A program made the position numbers and the translations under genes. DNA of 47,094 nt, taken from the NCBI GenBank assembly GCA_029007645.1, contig JAQXIE010000055.1, forward strand, positions 1 to 47,094. Reading direction: 5' to 3'. Positions 24,701-33,576 of this stretch are shown here, one piece after another. The notes under the pieces were generated by a model that ran no database searches, was not told the origin of the DNA, and saw only the letters and a program-made list of their open reading frames with translations. Within the stretch, counting starts at the first letter, position 1. Each line of letters starts with the position of its first letter. The DNA comes from Bacteroidales bacterium (GTDB lineage: Bacteria > Bacteroidota > Bacteroidia > Bacteroidales > Muribaculaceae).

Positions 24701-25049
24701 CAATCAGGGTGTCCCCGTGGGCCTTGACAACGATTTCCGTTTCCTCAACAACAATTCCGACAAATACGACTTGCGCGACATCGAGGACAAGTTTTCACTG
24801 CATTTCCACTACTATCTGCGCAACCAGATAGGCATGACGGCCGATGGCCGCACCATCACCGATTACGTTAAGCTGACATTCGAGGAGTTGGCAGGCAAGG
24901 TCACGGCACGCGTGTCGATCGAGCCATTCCCCGGCATGGTCAGGATGCGCGATGGCAAGGTTTACCAGCGTCAGGATTCCTCCTCGATAGCCCTTCGCCC
25001 CAACGAACAGGCCGCCTTCGCCGCCCGCCGTGCCCAGGAAAATCAATAA
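21762..25049 (+). CDS. 1095-residue protein with a C-terminal Schlafen/AlbA_2 domain
   Basis: The only part I recognise is at the C-terminus (about 924-1085): LKVREDERNEFKTSLIY, then IMKVVCGMLNHNGGVIYLGV and NNQGVPVGLDNDF, the pattern of AlbA_2/Schlafen domains, whose ExxEFK-like residues form a nuclease or nucleic-acid site in some members. The first ~900 residues have no signal peptide or membrane helix. They seem to alternate helical stretches (about 180-460 and 740-900) with beta-rich stretches (about 1-150 and 470-730) that read like repeated OB or cold-shock-type barrels (VGDHATICVTGRHDSMFYEC, MLTFEATVKRVLPDGNYQFT). I infer a large cytoplasmic RNA- or DNA-associated protein. The gene is monocistronic, with a TAACTTTA -7-like box at 21711-21718 and a strong bidirectional terminator after it. 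Confidence 0.85.
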   Translation: MKFEQGKTYQFTNKQFNIARDNNNRLIFTIPDPASAGEYRVLAFDYQNNNIPDRITCIYNGNRFEQDPLASAALLYKPGDIVPFCATSDIKQGRCTMRDEQNDVTYKNLKVGKAKFKRFDRINCRIDSVSPTELVITPLLERQRSDKQFRADDLKQLPEGRYLRFGVLEKLLSDEAFAGASQQLAAKDNAWVVTMLEESLDMVVSLVRRRALHKDYILPGLESIAVALIERTDYVSKMPEERQQATQDRLESVAARATDYRRVYNLLLRHEADSSMHAILGSMKRSSRFYQPEEKVRLLDAMLTLEAVDVNRYMESVLDILTEHHSNPVFMQYFKTGVQRILARYIRTRCQSIESRDRNGLRLLVRALGAEQLLAAGTANREIRRRRGLLYACAALLIDACDNDLPVKAIQCYADLVDAVPEFTWFNLRDPQRLCYAYLTRPFSKSELKTSRAVADFEGRTLVVSPDYLTVTSGPVPERLKTTLSYPMAPGMTVEFLTEDRISGFNAETCLRNPLDQRSGFIDLQRLLNSGSRSACAPRSQALTLEVGDHATICVTGRHDSMFYECRIIDPAIPGIGMIGERDIVAYDINSRLEDFRPNGDMLTFEATVKRVLPDGNYQFTIRPAMNAYGMKQATYDFDSETTVRCVVTGVYKPKLGYYAVAENGYPMVVWLTPDAGFELHRSDIVEADVVSVNSENGNLFVKGEFRDLIEPADIDPADILTVDGIYHRALRNAATGMISDDFLDDVERANMSHETAHHDLEPQDLLWILRMMCRMAFIGRQALGRRYSMIAICRIIASMASMETQARLYSLLETALAELGSFASTSRVDLPRLQSLADDTDRFPVRNEYLTQLLQLLRILAALDRPDEFRKADYPESQNLEKTSRMVSAYNKLQGLGLDAARREILKGIYDTLGFPQPQTIDVECLKVREDERNEFKTSLIYPADNNMHADEMKQGHEIMKVVCGMLNHNGGVIYLGVNNQGVPVGLDNDFRFLNNNSDKYDLRDIEDKFSLHFHYYLRNQIGMTADGRTITDYVKLTFEELAGKVTARVSIEPFPGMVRMRDGKVYQRQDSSSIALRPNEQAAFAARRAQENQ

Positions 25050-25063
25050 TCTCACTACAATAC

Positions 25064-25115
25064 ACACAAATGTAAACGCCGAGGTGTTCAGGCCCCGGCG
25101 TTTACATTTTTTGTG
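25064..25115. terminator. Bidirectional terminator between the Schlafen-tailed gene and the YebC gene
   Basis: A 14-bp perfect stem, aaatgtaaacgccg (25068-25081) with its complement at 25096-25109, is flanked by A-rich and T-rich runs. It can end transcription from both convergent genes. Confidence 0.85.
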
Positions 25116-25125
25116 TCTTGCAATT

Positions 25126-25851
25126 TTATTCCTCGTCTTCTTCCTTCATGTTGTGGAAGACGTTCTGCACATCTTCGTCCTCCTCGAATTTCTCGAGAAG
25201 CTTCTCGATGGCCTCGCGCTGTTCGGGAGTCACCTCCTTGTAGTCGGTCGGGATACGCTCGAACTCGGCCGAAGCAATCTCCACGCCGCTGTCCTCAAGG
25301 AATTTCTGGAGGTTGGCGAACTGGTCGAAGGCACCGTAAACGATCCACTCCTCGGCATCGTCGTCGGCTTCGAGTTCACCTTCGTAGTCCATCAGATTGA
25401 GCTCGAACTCGTCGCGGTCCAGATTGGCGGGTTTGATATGGAACACGCTCTTGTGGTCGAACAGGAAGGAAAGCGAACCCTGAGTGCCGAGCGAGCCGCC
25501 GTGCTTGTTGAAGTAACTGCGCACGTTTGCCACGGTGCGCTGGTTGTTGTCGGTGGCAGTCTCCACGACGATGGCTATGCCATGCGGTCCGTATCCTTCG
25601 TATACGATCTCCTTGTAATCGCCGGCATCCTTGTCGGTGGCCTTCTTGATGGCGCGCTCAATGGTGTCCTTGGGCATATTGGCGGCCTTGGCGTTCTGAA
25701 TCAGCATGCGCAGACGGGGGTTCATGCTCGGATCCGGTCCGCCGGCCTTGGTTGCGATGGTTATCTCCTTGCCGATACGGGTGAACGTTCGGCTCATATT
25801 GCCCCAGCGTTTCAGCTTGCGGGCTTTGCGGAATTCAAATGCTCTTCCCAT
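25126..25851 (-). CDS. YebC/PmpR (TACO1) family protein
   Basis: The 241-residue protein opens MGRAFEFRKARKLKRWGNMS, with the family's GGPDPSMNPRLRMLIQNAKA and PKDTIERAIKKATDKDAGDY near 40-80. The central YEGYGPHGIAIVVETATDNN and RTVANVRSYFNKHGGSLGTQ are also diagnostic. The end is acidic. Members are annotated as DNA-binding regulators, and related TACO1 acts on translation of proline-rich stretches; which applies here is open. It lies 58 bp downstream of pheT in the same direction. That gap contains a partial duplication of the pheT tail. Confidence 0.94.
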   Translation of the reverse strand: MGRAFEFRKARKLKRWGNMSRTFTRIGKEITIATKAGGPDPSMNPRLRMLIQNAKAANMPKDTIERAIKKATDKDAGDYKEIVYEGYGPHGIAIVVETATDNNQRTVANVRSYFNKHGGSLGTQGSLSFLFDHKSVFHIKPANLDRDEFELNLMDYEGELEADDDAEEWIVYGAFDQFANLQKFLEDSGVEIASAEFERIPTDYKEVTPEQREAIEKLLEKFEEDEDVQNVFHNMKEEDEE

Positions 25852-25872
25852 TGTATGGTGTTGTTTTGTTTT

Positions 25873-25939
25873 TTTATCTCAGTTCTGCGCCTGTAGCCGC
25901 GGTTGTTGTTTATCTCAGTTCTGCGCCTGTAGCCGCGGT
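25873..25939. repeat. 31-bp tandem duplication of the pheT 3' end
   Basis: Positions 25873-25903 and 25909-25939 are identical over 31 bp with a 36-bp period. The second copy contains the last codons and stop of pheT. The first lies after the stop but in the same reading frame, so it would encode the same C-terminal residues (ATGAELR, stop) if the stop were read through. Confidence 0.9.
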
Positions 25940-28399
25940 GACGCTTTTGACGATCTTCGACATTACGGCATCGATCTGCTTGTCGTTCAGGGTCTTCTCG
26001 TTGTCCTGGAGGGTCATCGAGATGGCGTAGCTCTTCTTGCCGGCGGGGAGTTTGTCGCCCTCGTATACGTCGAAGAGGCGCACGTCACGGAGCAGTTTGC
26101 CACCGGCCTTGCGCACGGCATCCTCGATATCTGCAAACTTCACGCTGCGGTCCACCAGGAGCGCCAGATCGCGGTCAACTCCCTGCGTACGGGGCAGTTC
26201 GCTGAAGGTCACCGTATTGCTACGTGCCGCTGCAAACAGTGTCTTCCAGTCCATCATCGCATAGACCACGGGCTGCTCGATGCCGAACTGCGCCAGCAGT
26301 TTGCGGCGCACCAGTCCGAGCGCAGCCATGCAGCGACCCGTGCGGTCGAGCAGGTTGATCTTGACGCTGAATATCTCGTCGTCGCCCTGCACGGCCTTCA
26401 GCCCCGCGGGATCGACGCCCAGGCGCCGCAGGATGCCGTCCACAACTCCACGCATCTCATAGACCGTGTTCTCGACGGCAGGCATATTCCAGCTTGCGTC
26501 ATTGCGGTTGCCCGTCATCCATAAAGCCAACTCCATCCGCTCGCTGTAGGGCGCCAGCGGACGCTCGGCCGTCGACTCCTTCTCGGGATTGCGGCTGTAG
26601 ACGTTGCCGAATTCATAGAACCGTAGATTGCGCGCGCGGCGGTTGATGTTGTGCGCCAGTGATTCCAGGCCGCCGAACAGCAGTGTCTGACGCATCACCG
26701 ACAGCTCGCTGCTGAGCGGATTCAGCACCTTGACGCAACGGGCCTCACACATCTGCTCCAGGCCGGTATAATAGTTGATCGAACTCAGCGAGTTGTTCAT
26801 TATCTCGTTGAAGCCCTGAGCCGTGAGCTGCTCCGACACCGTCTGCTGCAACGCGTTGCTCAGGTCGGTGTCGCCGGGCTGCGACAGCGAAACGTTGGCG
26901 TTCTCCGGTATGGTTATCGAATTGTAGCCGTATATGCGGAGCACTTCCTCGACCACGTCGCAGGGACGGGTCACGTCCACGCGGTAGGTGGGCACCGTGA
27001 GATGAAGCACGTCGGGATCGGCGGTTTCAGCCACACCGAATTCCAGCGCGCGCAGTATGGTGATCACCAGCTGGCGCGGAATTGCGCTGCCGATAAGCCG
27101 GTTGCAGTAATCGAGCGAGAATTCAAGCTCGACGGGCTTGACGGGGTTGGCGCAGATGTCGACCACATCGCCGCAAACCTCGCCTCCGGCCAGTTCCTGA
27201 ATGAGCAGGGCGGCGAGTCGGGCGGCATAGACGGTGATCGCCGGATCCGTACCGCGCTCGTAACGGAACGACGCGTCGGTGCTCAGTCCGTGACGGCGTG
27301 CCGTGCGGCGCACTCGCGTGGCGTTGAACCATGCGCTCTCCAGGAACACATCGGTTGTCGTCCCGGTCACTCCGGAATCCAGTCCGCCGAACACGCCGGC
27401 GATACAGAGCGGTTTCTCGGCGTCGCAGATCATCAGATCGGCCTCGTTAAGCTCGCGCTCCTCGCCGTCGAGCGTGGTGAACTTCGTGCCCGCAGGGCAT
27501 GTGCGCACCACAATTTCCTCATCCTTCACTTTCGAAAGGTCAAAGCAGTGCAACGGCTGACCGATTCCGAGCAACACGAAATTGGTCACGTCCACCACAT
27601 TATTAATAGGACGCTGTCCCACGGCGGTGAGCAGGTCCTTGAGCCATTGGGGTGACTCCGCCACTTTGACGCCCCGGATAGTCACACCCGAATAACGGGG
27701 CGCGCCCTGGGCATCCTCGACGCGGACCTTAACGGCACCGTCCTGACGGTCGACCTTGAACGCCGACACATCGGGCAGCGATATCTCGGGATATTCGGGA
27801 TTTCCCTCGCCCTGAGCGAGCTCGCACCACTGCCTGGCCTTCAGGTCGCGCGCCACTCCGTAATGGCTGGCGGCATCGACACGGTTGGGCGTCAGCTCAA
27901 CCTCCATACAATAGTCGCTGCTGAGATTGAAATACTCGGCTGCGGGAGTGCCTGCCTGCACATCGTCGGGAAGCACCATGATTCCGGCGTGGTCTGTGCC
28001 CACGCCTATCTCGTCCTCGGCGCATATCATACCGAAGCTCTCCACACCGCGCATCTTGGATTTCTTGATCCTGAACTCCTTGTCGCCGTCGTAGAGCACG
28101 GTGCCGATGGTGGCCACTACAACTGTCTGGCCGGCGGCCACATTGGGCGCGCCGCAAACTATCTGCAACGGTTCGCCGCTGCCCACGTCGACCGTCGTGA
28201 CGTGCAGATGGTCCGAATCCGGATGAGCCTCGCAGGTCAATACCTTGCCCACTACTATCCCGCGGAGTCCTCCGCGAATGCTCTCCACTTCCTCAACCGT
28301 GTCACATTCCAGACCCGTGGAGGTCAATACCGCCGCAAGTTCCCGCGGCTCGTTATCTACGCCGATGTAGCGCTTCAGCCATTTATACGATATGTTCAT
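25910..28399 (-). CDS. pheT: Phenylalanyl-tRNA synthetase beta subunit
   Basis: The 829-residue protein has the expected PheT layout. It opens MNISYKWLKRYIGVDNEPRE; a tRNA-binding OB domain (about 40-155) contains VGKVLTCEAHPDSDHLHVTT and QIVCGAPNVAAGQTVVVATI. The B3/B4 editing region has NNVVDVTNFVLLGIGQPLHCF and ESAWFNATRVRRTARRHGLS. The B5 and core domains (FSLDYCNRLIG, TRPCDVVEEVLRIYGYN) follow. A C-terminal anticodon-binding domain (QGVDRDLALLVDRSVKFADI) closes the chain. With PheS, which is not in this window, it charges tRNA-Phe. The promoter at 28462-28493 is strong, and the YebC gene follows. Confidence 0.96.
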   Translation of the reverse strand: MNISYKWLKRYIGVDNEPRELAAVLTSTGLECDTVEEVESIRGGLRGIVVGKVLTCEAHPDSDHLHVTTVDVGSGEPLQIVCGAPNVAAGQTVVVATIGTVLYDGDKEFRIKKSKMRGVESFGMICAEDEIGVGTDHAGIMVLPDDVQAGTPAAEYFNLSSDYCMEVELTPNRVDAASHYGVARDLKARQWCELAQGEGNPEYPEISLPDVSAFKVDRQDGAVKVRVEDAQGAPRYSGVTIRGVKVAESPQWLKDLLTAVGQRPINNVVDVTNFVLLGIGQPLHCFDLSKVKDEEIVVRTCPAGTKFTTLDGEERELNEADLMICDAEKPLCIAGVFGGLDSGVTGTTTDVFLESAWFNATRVRRTARRHGLSTDASFRYERGTDPAITVYAARLAALLIQELAGGEVCGDVVDICANPVKPVELEFSLDYCNRLIGSAIPRQLVITILRALEFGVAETADPDVLHLTVPTYRVDVTRPCDVVEEVLRIYGYNSITIPENANVSLSQPGDTDLSNALQQTVSEQLTAQGFNEIMNNSLSSINYYTGLEQMCEARCVKVLNPLSSELSVMRQTLLFGGLESLAHNINRRARNLRFYEFGNVYSRNPEKESTAERPLAPYSERMELALWMTGNRNDASWNMPAVENTVYEMRGVVDGILRRLGVDPAGLKAVQGDDEIFSVKINLLDRTGRCMAALGLVRRKLLAQFGIEQPVVYAMMDWKTLFAAARSNTVTFSELPRTQGVDRDLALLVDRSVKFADIEDAVRKAGGKLLRDVRLFDVYEGDKLPAGKKSYAISMTLQDNEKTLNDKQIDAVMSKIVKSVTAATGAELR

Positions 28400-28461
28400 C
28401 GCTTCGCGAAGTAATTATATTCCAGATTTATTGTATTTCCGTATGTTTCCGTTTCAAAATG

Positions 28462-28493
28462 CAAAAATACAAAATATCCGCTTTTCCTACAAA
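28462..28493 (-). promoter_or_regulatory. Promoter of pheT (TTTG-N20-TATTTTTG)
   Basis: On the minus strand TTTG (28493-28490) and TATTTTTG (28469-28462) are 20 bp apart, giving a leader of about 55 bases. The rest of the 311-bp divergent gap to susC is AT-rich and holds only the susC element at 28616. Confidence 0.72.
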
Positions 28494-28615
28494 TTCATGT
28501 CCCTTACCGACTTCCTGCCGATTCCGGCAACAGTCATTTTTATGTTTTACAACATATTTTTGTTCTTTTTTATATCCGCGTCATTTTTTAACACTTAAAA
28601 ACCAATTTTAAATAT

Positions 28616-28623
28616 TAACTTTG
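28616..28623 (+). promoter_or_regulatory. -7 element of the susCD operon
   Basis: TAACTTTG fits TAnnTTTG. The leader to the ATG at 28712 would be about 85 bases. No TTTG is present at the expected distance, which would fit a promoter that needs an activator. Confidence 0.5.
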
Positions 28624-28711
28624 CGGCCGATTGCTGTTTTCGCGCCCGTCTGTTAGCGCCTATTTCCTATACTCCACATAAACTGACACATCTAACCTTT
28701 CATTAATCAAT

Positions 28712-31700
28712 ATGAAGAAATTTGTTGCAATCCTAATGACGCTCGTAATCGGGCTGCCGTTGTATGCGCAGAATCTGCGTGTCACGGGCCAGGTTACATC
28801 GGCCGATGACGGGGAGCCTCTGATCGGGGCCACCGTCAGGGTAAAACAGTCGAATTCGGCAGGCACAGTGACCGATATCGACGGAATGTATAGCATCGAC
28901 GTACCGAAAGGCCAGACGCTGGTAATTTCCTACATTGGCTTCGCGCCCTACGAGAAGAAGATTACCTCGGCCGGTGCTGTAGACATCGCAATGGTCAGCG
29001 AAGGTTCGCTCGACGAGCTGGTAGTAATCGGCTACGGTTCGGTCAAGAAGAGCGACCTTACCGGATCTGTAGCGACCGTATCGGGTGAGAACATGCAGAA
29101 GACGCCGTCGCCATCGCTGGCCAATGCCCTGCAGGGACAGGCCGCAGGTGTTACGGTCAACTCCCTGTCGGGACGTCCCGGCGCAAGCGCGGAGGTGCGC
29201 ATCCGCGGTGTCGGAACCGTTAACGGTGCCTCTCCCATATATGTGGTCGACGGCATGATCACCGACAACATCGACTTCGTGGCGCCTAATGACATCGAAA
29301 ACACCGAAATCCTCAAGGATGCCTCCGCTACTGCCATCTACGGTTCGCGAGGCGCCAACGGTGTCGTTATCGTCACCACCAAGAGCGGTGCCAGAAATCA
29401 GCGCGCCCATATCACACTCGACGGTTATGTCGGCTGGCAGTCGCGCTGGCGCAAACTCGACGTCATGAACTCCAAGGACTTCGCCGACGCGCATGTGGCC
29501 ATCAACGGTAACGCATCCTCCAAGAAATACTACGCCGAAAACGGCATGAACAAGTGGCTTGGCAGATACCTGGGAGTCAACGCCTCGGCCTACTACCCCA
29601 CCATCTATGACCCCGACACCAATCCCACCGGCTTCAACTACGCTGCACAGAATACCGACTGGCAGGACGAAGTGTTCCGCACGGGTATGATTCAGAACTA
29701 CCACCTCAGCATCGACGGCGGCGGCGATAAATTCACCTACTCCGCTTCGGGCAGCTGGTTCAAACAGCAGGGAACCATTATCGGCTCCGACTACAGCCGT
29801 ACCACCGTACGTCTGAACACGAGCTACCAGGCCACTCCCTGGCTCAAGATCGGTGAAAACGTGTCGTTCATGAGCTCCGTGGCCAAGAACACCTACGGTG
29901 ACGGCGACAACCTGGAGTCGGCCGGCGCCAACATCCTTTCGGCTGCCCTGGCCATGGCCCCCTGGGACCCCACACACTATCCCGAAGGCTCCGTCAACCG
30001 TAACGGCAAGGACCTGAGCGGCGCAATCTCCGCAGCTTCCAACTTCAAGGTGGTGACAAACCCCTTCAGCATGATCGCCTACTCCCACCCCAATGACAAG
30101 AAGGAGCGTTTCGTAGGTAACGCGTTCATCGAACTCACCCCGCTGAAGCACTTCGTATTCAAGTCGACCTTCAATTTCGACTACAGTCTGGCACGAAGCA
30201 AGACATTCCAGGATGCCTACGAGGTGTCGCAGGACGACAAACGCGACAAGAACTTCCTTACCTCCTCGATGGCCCGCACTTTCAGCTATATCGTCGACAA
30301 TATCCTGAACTATAACCAGGATTTCGGCAAGCACAATGTGGGCGCCATGATCGGCCAGACCGTCGAGGAATACAACTACTACAGTATCGGCAACTCGGGA
30401 TCGACCATCCTGAATCCTGTCAAAAACAACTGGTACCTGGATCAGGTGACCGATGACTTCGGCTCTCCGAGCGACGGCGTGAGCCGCGCACGCCGGTTCT
30501 CCTGGGTAGGCCGCGTGATGTACAACTACGACAGCCGCTATCTGGCCACCATCAACTTCCGTGCCGACGGTTCCAGCAAATTCCGCGAGAACAAATGGGG
30601 CTACTTCCCCTCGTTCGCCCTGGCATGGCGCGCCGACCGCGAAAGCTTCCTGCGCGACGTCAACTGGATCAATCAGCTGAAACTCCGCTTCGGTTGGGGA
30701 CGCGTCGGTAACGACAACATCGACGACGACGCCTTCCTGCTGACCATGTTCAATAACGGCCCGACATTCGTCGACTACGTATTCGGTAAGGACCAGGCTC
30801 TGGCCAACGGCGCAACCATCCTGACCTACGTCAACAACGGCGGAAAATGGGAGACCACCGAGCAGTGGAGCGTCGGTATCGACTTCGGTTTCTGGAACAA
30901 CCGTCTGTCCGGTACGATCGAAGGATTTATCCGCGACACTTACGACATGCTTATGACCGTCAACGCTCCGGCCCACGTGGGTAACCGCTACGCCGGCAAG
31001 GCCAATGTCGGCAAAGTACGCAACAAGGGTATCGAGGTCACCCTGAACCATCAGGGCTACTTCGGCAACGGCTTCAACTACAGCGTGGGCGGCAATGTAT
31101 CGTTTATTCACAACGAGCTGACCGCTCTGAACGGCGGCGACCCCAAATACGACAACTACGATCAGGTTGTGGTCTGCAACCAGGGATTCCCCCTCTACTA
31201 CCTGTGGGGCTACAACGACCTGGGCATCTTCCGCACAGACGAGGAGGCTCTGGAATATTTCCAGGAGACTTCGAAGGGTAACCCCGACGCCAATCCTTAC
31301 ACGGCTGCCGACATACCCTTCCACGCCGGTGATACCAAATACCGCGACGTGAACGGCGACGGCCGCATCGACTCCGCCGACCGTGTCAAGATCGGTTCCT
31401 CCATCCCCAGTATCAACTACGGTATCAACATGTCGCTGGCATGGAAAGGCATCGACCTGCAGCTCTTCTTCCAAGGCGTGGCCGGCAACAAGATCTACAA
31501 CCAGATGCGCATGCGCCTCGAGGGCAATGGAACGACTTCGCAGCTCTCGCCCATCATGAAGAACGCCTGGACCGTCGACAACCCCGAGGGAACCATCGCC
31601 AACCCCCGCAACACCGTCAACTACTACACCTCCGACCGCTTCGTGGAGAAGGGCGACTACTTCCGCCTCAAGAACCTCCAGCTCGGCTACAATCTGCCCG

Positions 31701-31873
31701 AAAAATGGATGAAGAAGATCGGCATGTCTTCCATGAGATTCTACGTGCAGGCTTCCAACCTCTTCACCGCCACCAAGTACAAAGGCTACGACCCCGAGGT
31801 TTCCGGCGCTGTTGACTTCGGCAACTACCCCCAGAGCCGCACATTCCTGGTTGGCTTCAACATCATGTACTAA
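28712..31873 (+). CDS. SusC/RagA family TonB-linked outer membrane receptor
   Basis: The 1053-residue protein has a signal peptide (to about residue 19, LPLYAQ). A carboxypeptidase-D-like barrel (about 21-110) contains TGQVTSADDGEPLIGATVRV. The TonB-contact region SLDELVVIGYGSVKKSDLTG is followed by a plug (VRIRGVGTVNGASPIYVVDG and ATAIYGSRGANGVVIVTTKS) and a 22-strand barrel ending FLVGFNIMY with a C-terminal aromatic. SusC proteins import oligosaccharides or peptides across the outer membrane with their SusD lid. The SusD partner follows 25 bp downstream, and a GH128-like glycosidase lies in the same cluster, so a beta-1,3-glucan fragment is the likely cargo. No regulator gene is adjacent. 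Confidence 0.96.
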   Translation: MKKFVAILMTLVIGLPLYAQNLRVTGQVTSADDGEPLIGATVRVKQSNSAGTVTDIDGMYSIDVPKGQTLVISYIGFAPYEKKITSAGAVDIAMVSEGSLDELVVIGYGSVKKSDLTGSVATVSGENMQKTPSPSLANALQGQAAGVTVNSLSGRPGASAEVRIRGVGTVNGASPIYVVDGMITDNIDFVAPNDIENTEILKDASATAIYGSRGANGVVIVTTKSGARNQRAHITLDGYVGWQSRWRKLDVMNSKDFADAHVAINGNASSKKYYAENGMNKWLGRYLGVNASAYYPTIYDPDTNPTGFNYAAQNTDWQDEVFRTGMIQNYHLSIDGGGDKFTYSASGSWFKQQGTIIGSDYSRTTVRLNTSYQATPWLKIGENVSFMSSVAKNTYGDGDNLESAGANILSAALAMAPWDPTHYPEGSVNRNGKDLSGAISAASNFKVVTNPFSMIAYSHPNDKKERFVGNAFIELTPLKHFVFKSTFNFDYSLARSKTFQDAYEVSQDDKRDKNFLTSSMARTFSYIVDNILNYNQDFGKHNVGAMIGQTVEEYNYYSIGNSGSTILNPVKNNWYLDQVTDDFGSPSDGVSRARRFSWVGRVMYNYDSRYLATINFRADGSSKFRENKWGYFPSFALAWRADRESFLRDVNWINQLKLRFGWGRVGNDNIDDDAFLLTMFNNGPTFVDYVFGKDQALANGATILTYVNNGGKWETTEQWSVGIDFGFWNNRLSGTIEGFIRDTYDMLMTVNAPAHVGNRYAGKANVGKVRNKGIEVTLNHQGYFGNGFNYSVGGNVSFIHNELTALNGGDPKYDNYDQVVVCNQGFPLYYLWGYNDLGIFRTDEEALEYFQETSKGNPDANPYTAADIPFHAGDTKYRDVNGDGRIDSADRVKIGSSIPSINYGINMSLAWKGIDLQLFFQGVAGNKIYNQMRMRLEGNGTTSQLSPIMKNAWTVDNPEGTIANPRNTVNYYTSDRFVEKGDYFRLKNLQLGYNLPEKWMKKIGMSSMRFYVQASNLFTATKYKGYDPEVSGAVDFGNYPQSRTFLVGFNIMY

Positions 31874-31898
31874 ACAGTTAACCAAAACAACGTAAAAA

Positions 31899-33497
31899 AT
31901 GAAACGCAATATATTTGTTTCCATGATGGTAGGAGCTGCGGCACTGACAGGTCTTACCTCCTGCAACGGGTGGCTTGGAGAGCCGTCGCCCGGTGTGCAG
32001 AATTTCGATGACTTCTTCATCAACGGCTCGGTATGCATCCAGACTGTCAACGCCGCCTACGCACCGCTGGCCTGGGATTTCAACAATTCCTACTACGACG
32101 AGTGGTTTATCGGCGATATCGCCAGCGACGACGCCCTGAAGGGCGGTCAGAACCTGGCCGACGGCGCAAATGCATATGACATCGACAACTTCAAGGTGAA
32201 CCCCAACAACGGCATTCTGCTCGACTATTACCGATGCAAGTTCATGGGAATAGCCCGATGCAATCTGGCAATCGACCAGCTGCCCGGCATGGTGGGTAAA
32301 CTTGCCGAGGATGATCCCGTGACCGAGGAGCGCCTGCAGTGCGCCATCGGCGAGGCCCACTTCATGCGCGCAATGTACTATTTCCAGCTGGTGCGCGTGT
32401 TCGGCCGCGTTCCCAAGATCGACTTCGTGGTCAGCGACAGCGGCCTGTGGAAACAGCCCTGCGCCACCACTCAGGAAATCTATGATTTCATCATCCAGGA
32501 TCTGCTGAAGGCACATGACCTGCTCTGGGAAAAGAGCCAGTATCCCGACACCGACGCCGGTCGCGCTACCAAAGGCGCCGCCAAGGCATATCTCTGCAAG
32601 GCCTACCTCTATATGAAGGACTACGACAACGCCTACAAATGGGGCAAGGACTGGGTCGACAACGAGTATAACAAGGGCGAATACGCTCTGAGCAGCGATT
32701 ACTTCAAGAACTTCACTCTTGCCGGCGAGAACGACAAGGAGAGCGTATTCGAAATCCAGTACATGGACGATCCCACATCGAGCTACGGTGGTTTCGGTTT
32801 CTCGCGCGGTTCATTCTCGATGCGCCTGACGCGTCCCCGCGCTTCGCAGCTTGGCGCTGTGGGCTGGGGCTGGAACCATCCCACCCAGGAACTCTGGGAC
32901 GCTTATGAGGCCGGCGATCCCCGCCGCGAACAGACCATCGGCGTGCTGAGCACCGAGGATCAGGAGAACTCCGAGGCCGTATATCTGGGCAACATCTACT
33001 ACAACCGCAAGACCTGCTGGATTGAAGACGGTGTGTTCCCCGCTCTGTCGCACGACTCCCGCGGTCCGCTGAACTACAAGCTGATGCGTGCCAGCGACGC
33101 GCTGCTGCTCTACGCCGAGGCCGCCAACGAGAGCGGCAAGGATATGGCCGGTGCAAAGTGGGCCCTCGAACAGGTGCGCAGCCGCGCCCGCGCTCAGGTC
33201 AACACTCCGGTGCTCCCCGAATTCCCCGGCTATAACGGCTACACCGACAACGCCGAAAGCCTCCGTCAGGCTATCCGTCACGAACGCCGCGTAGAACTCG
33301 GCATGGAAGCTCACCGCTGGTTTGATATCGTTCGCTGGGGCATCGCCGCCGACGTCATGAACAATTACCGCAAGACCACTTCGGCCGAAGTCCGCGAGCA
33401 GATGGCTGAATTCCTCCCCGGCAAGTGCGAGCTATTCCCACTGCCCGCCGAGGAAATCAACCTTAACCCCCTCATGACACAGAACCCCGGATATTGA
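31899..33497 (+). CDS. SusD/RagB family surface lipoprotein
   Basis: The 532-residue protein has a lipoprotein signal with lipobox LTSC at about residues 18-21. Tetratricopeptide-like helices typical of SusD follow (YYRCKFMGIARCNLAIDQLP; GEAHFMRAMYYFQLVRVFGR; KGAAKAYLCKAYLYMKDYDN). The C-terminal signature is AIRHERRVELGMEAHRWFDI, then VRWG. It forms the lid of the SusC channel and binds the glycan at the cell surface. It is 25 bp after susC and is followed by a strong terminator, so the core operon is susCD. Confidence 0.95.
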   Translation: MKRNIFVSMMVGAAALTGLTSCNGWLGEPSPGVQNFDDFFINGSVCIQTVNAAYAPLAWDFNNSYYDEWFIGDIASDDALKGGQNLADGANAYDIDNFKVNPNNGILLDYYRCKFMGIARCNLAIDQLPGMVGKLAEDDPVTEERLQCAIGEAHFMRAMYYFQLVRVFGRVPKIDFVVSDSGLWKQPCATTQEIYDFIIQDLLKAHDLLWEKSQYPDTDAGRATKGAAKAYLCKAYLYMKDYDNAYKWGKDWVDNEYNKGEYALSSDYFKNFTLAGENDKESVFEIQYMDDPTSSYGGFGFSRGSFSMRLTRPRASQLGAVGWGWNHPTQELWDAYEAGDPRREQTIGVLSTEDQENSEAVYLGNIYYNRKTCWIEDGVFPALSHDSRGPLNYKLMRASDALLLYAEAANESGKDMAGAKWALEQVRSRARAQVNTPVLPEFPGYNGYTDNAESLRQAIRHERRVELGMEAHRWFDIVRWGIAADVMNNYRKTTSAEVREQMAEFLPGKCELFPLPAEEINLNPLMTQNPGY

Positions 33498-33520
33498 TCC
33501 CGAACATCATCATTTTACTG

Positions 33521-33556
33521 AAAGATCCTGCGCTTCGAAGCGCAGGATCTTTCTTA
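33521..33556 (+). terminator. Rho-independent terminator after susD
   Basis: A perfect 15-bp stem (33521-33535 with 33538-33552, sequence aaagatcctgcgctt on the left) around a 2-base loop is followed by T-rich sequence. Confidence 0.88.
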
Positions 33557-33576
33557 TACAAAATTTTATGTAAAAA

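Noticed and set aside
28733..32050. A 1105-codon open frame on the minus strand opposite susC
   Set aside because: It is antisense to clearly conserved SusC and the start of SusD, has a composition of V/H/D/G-rich repeats typical of a mirrored G+C-rich frame, and has no recognisable domain.
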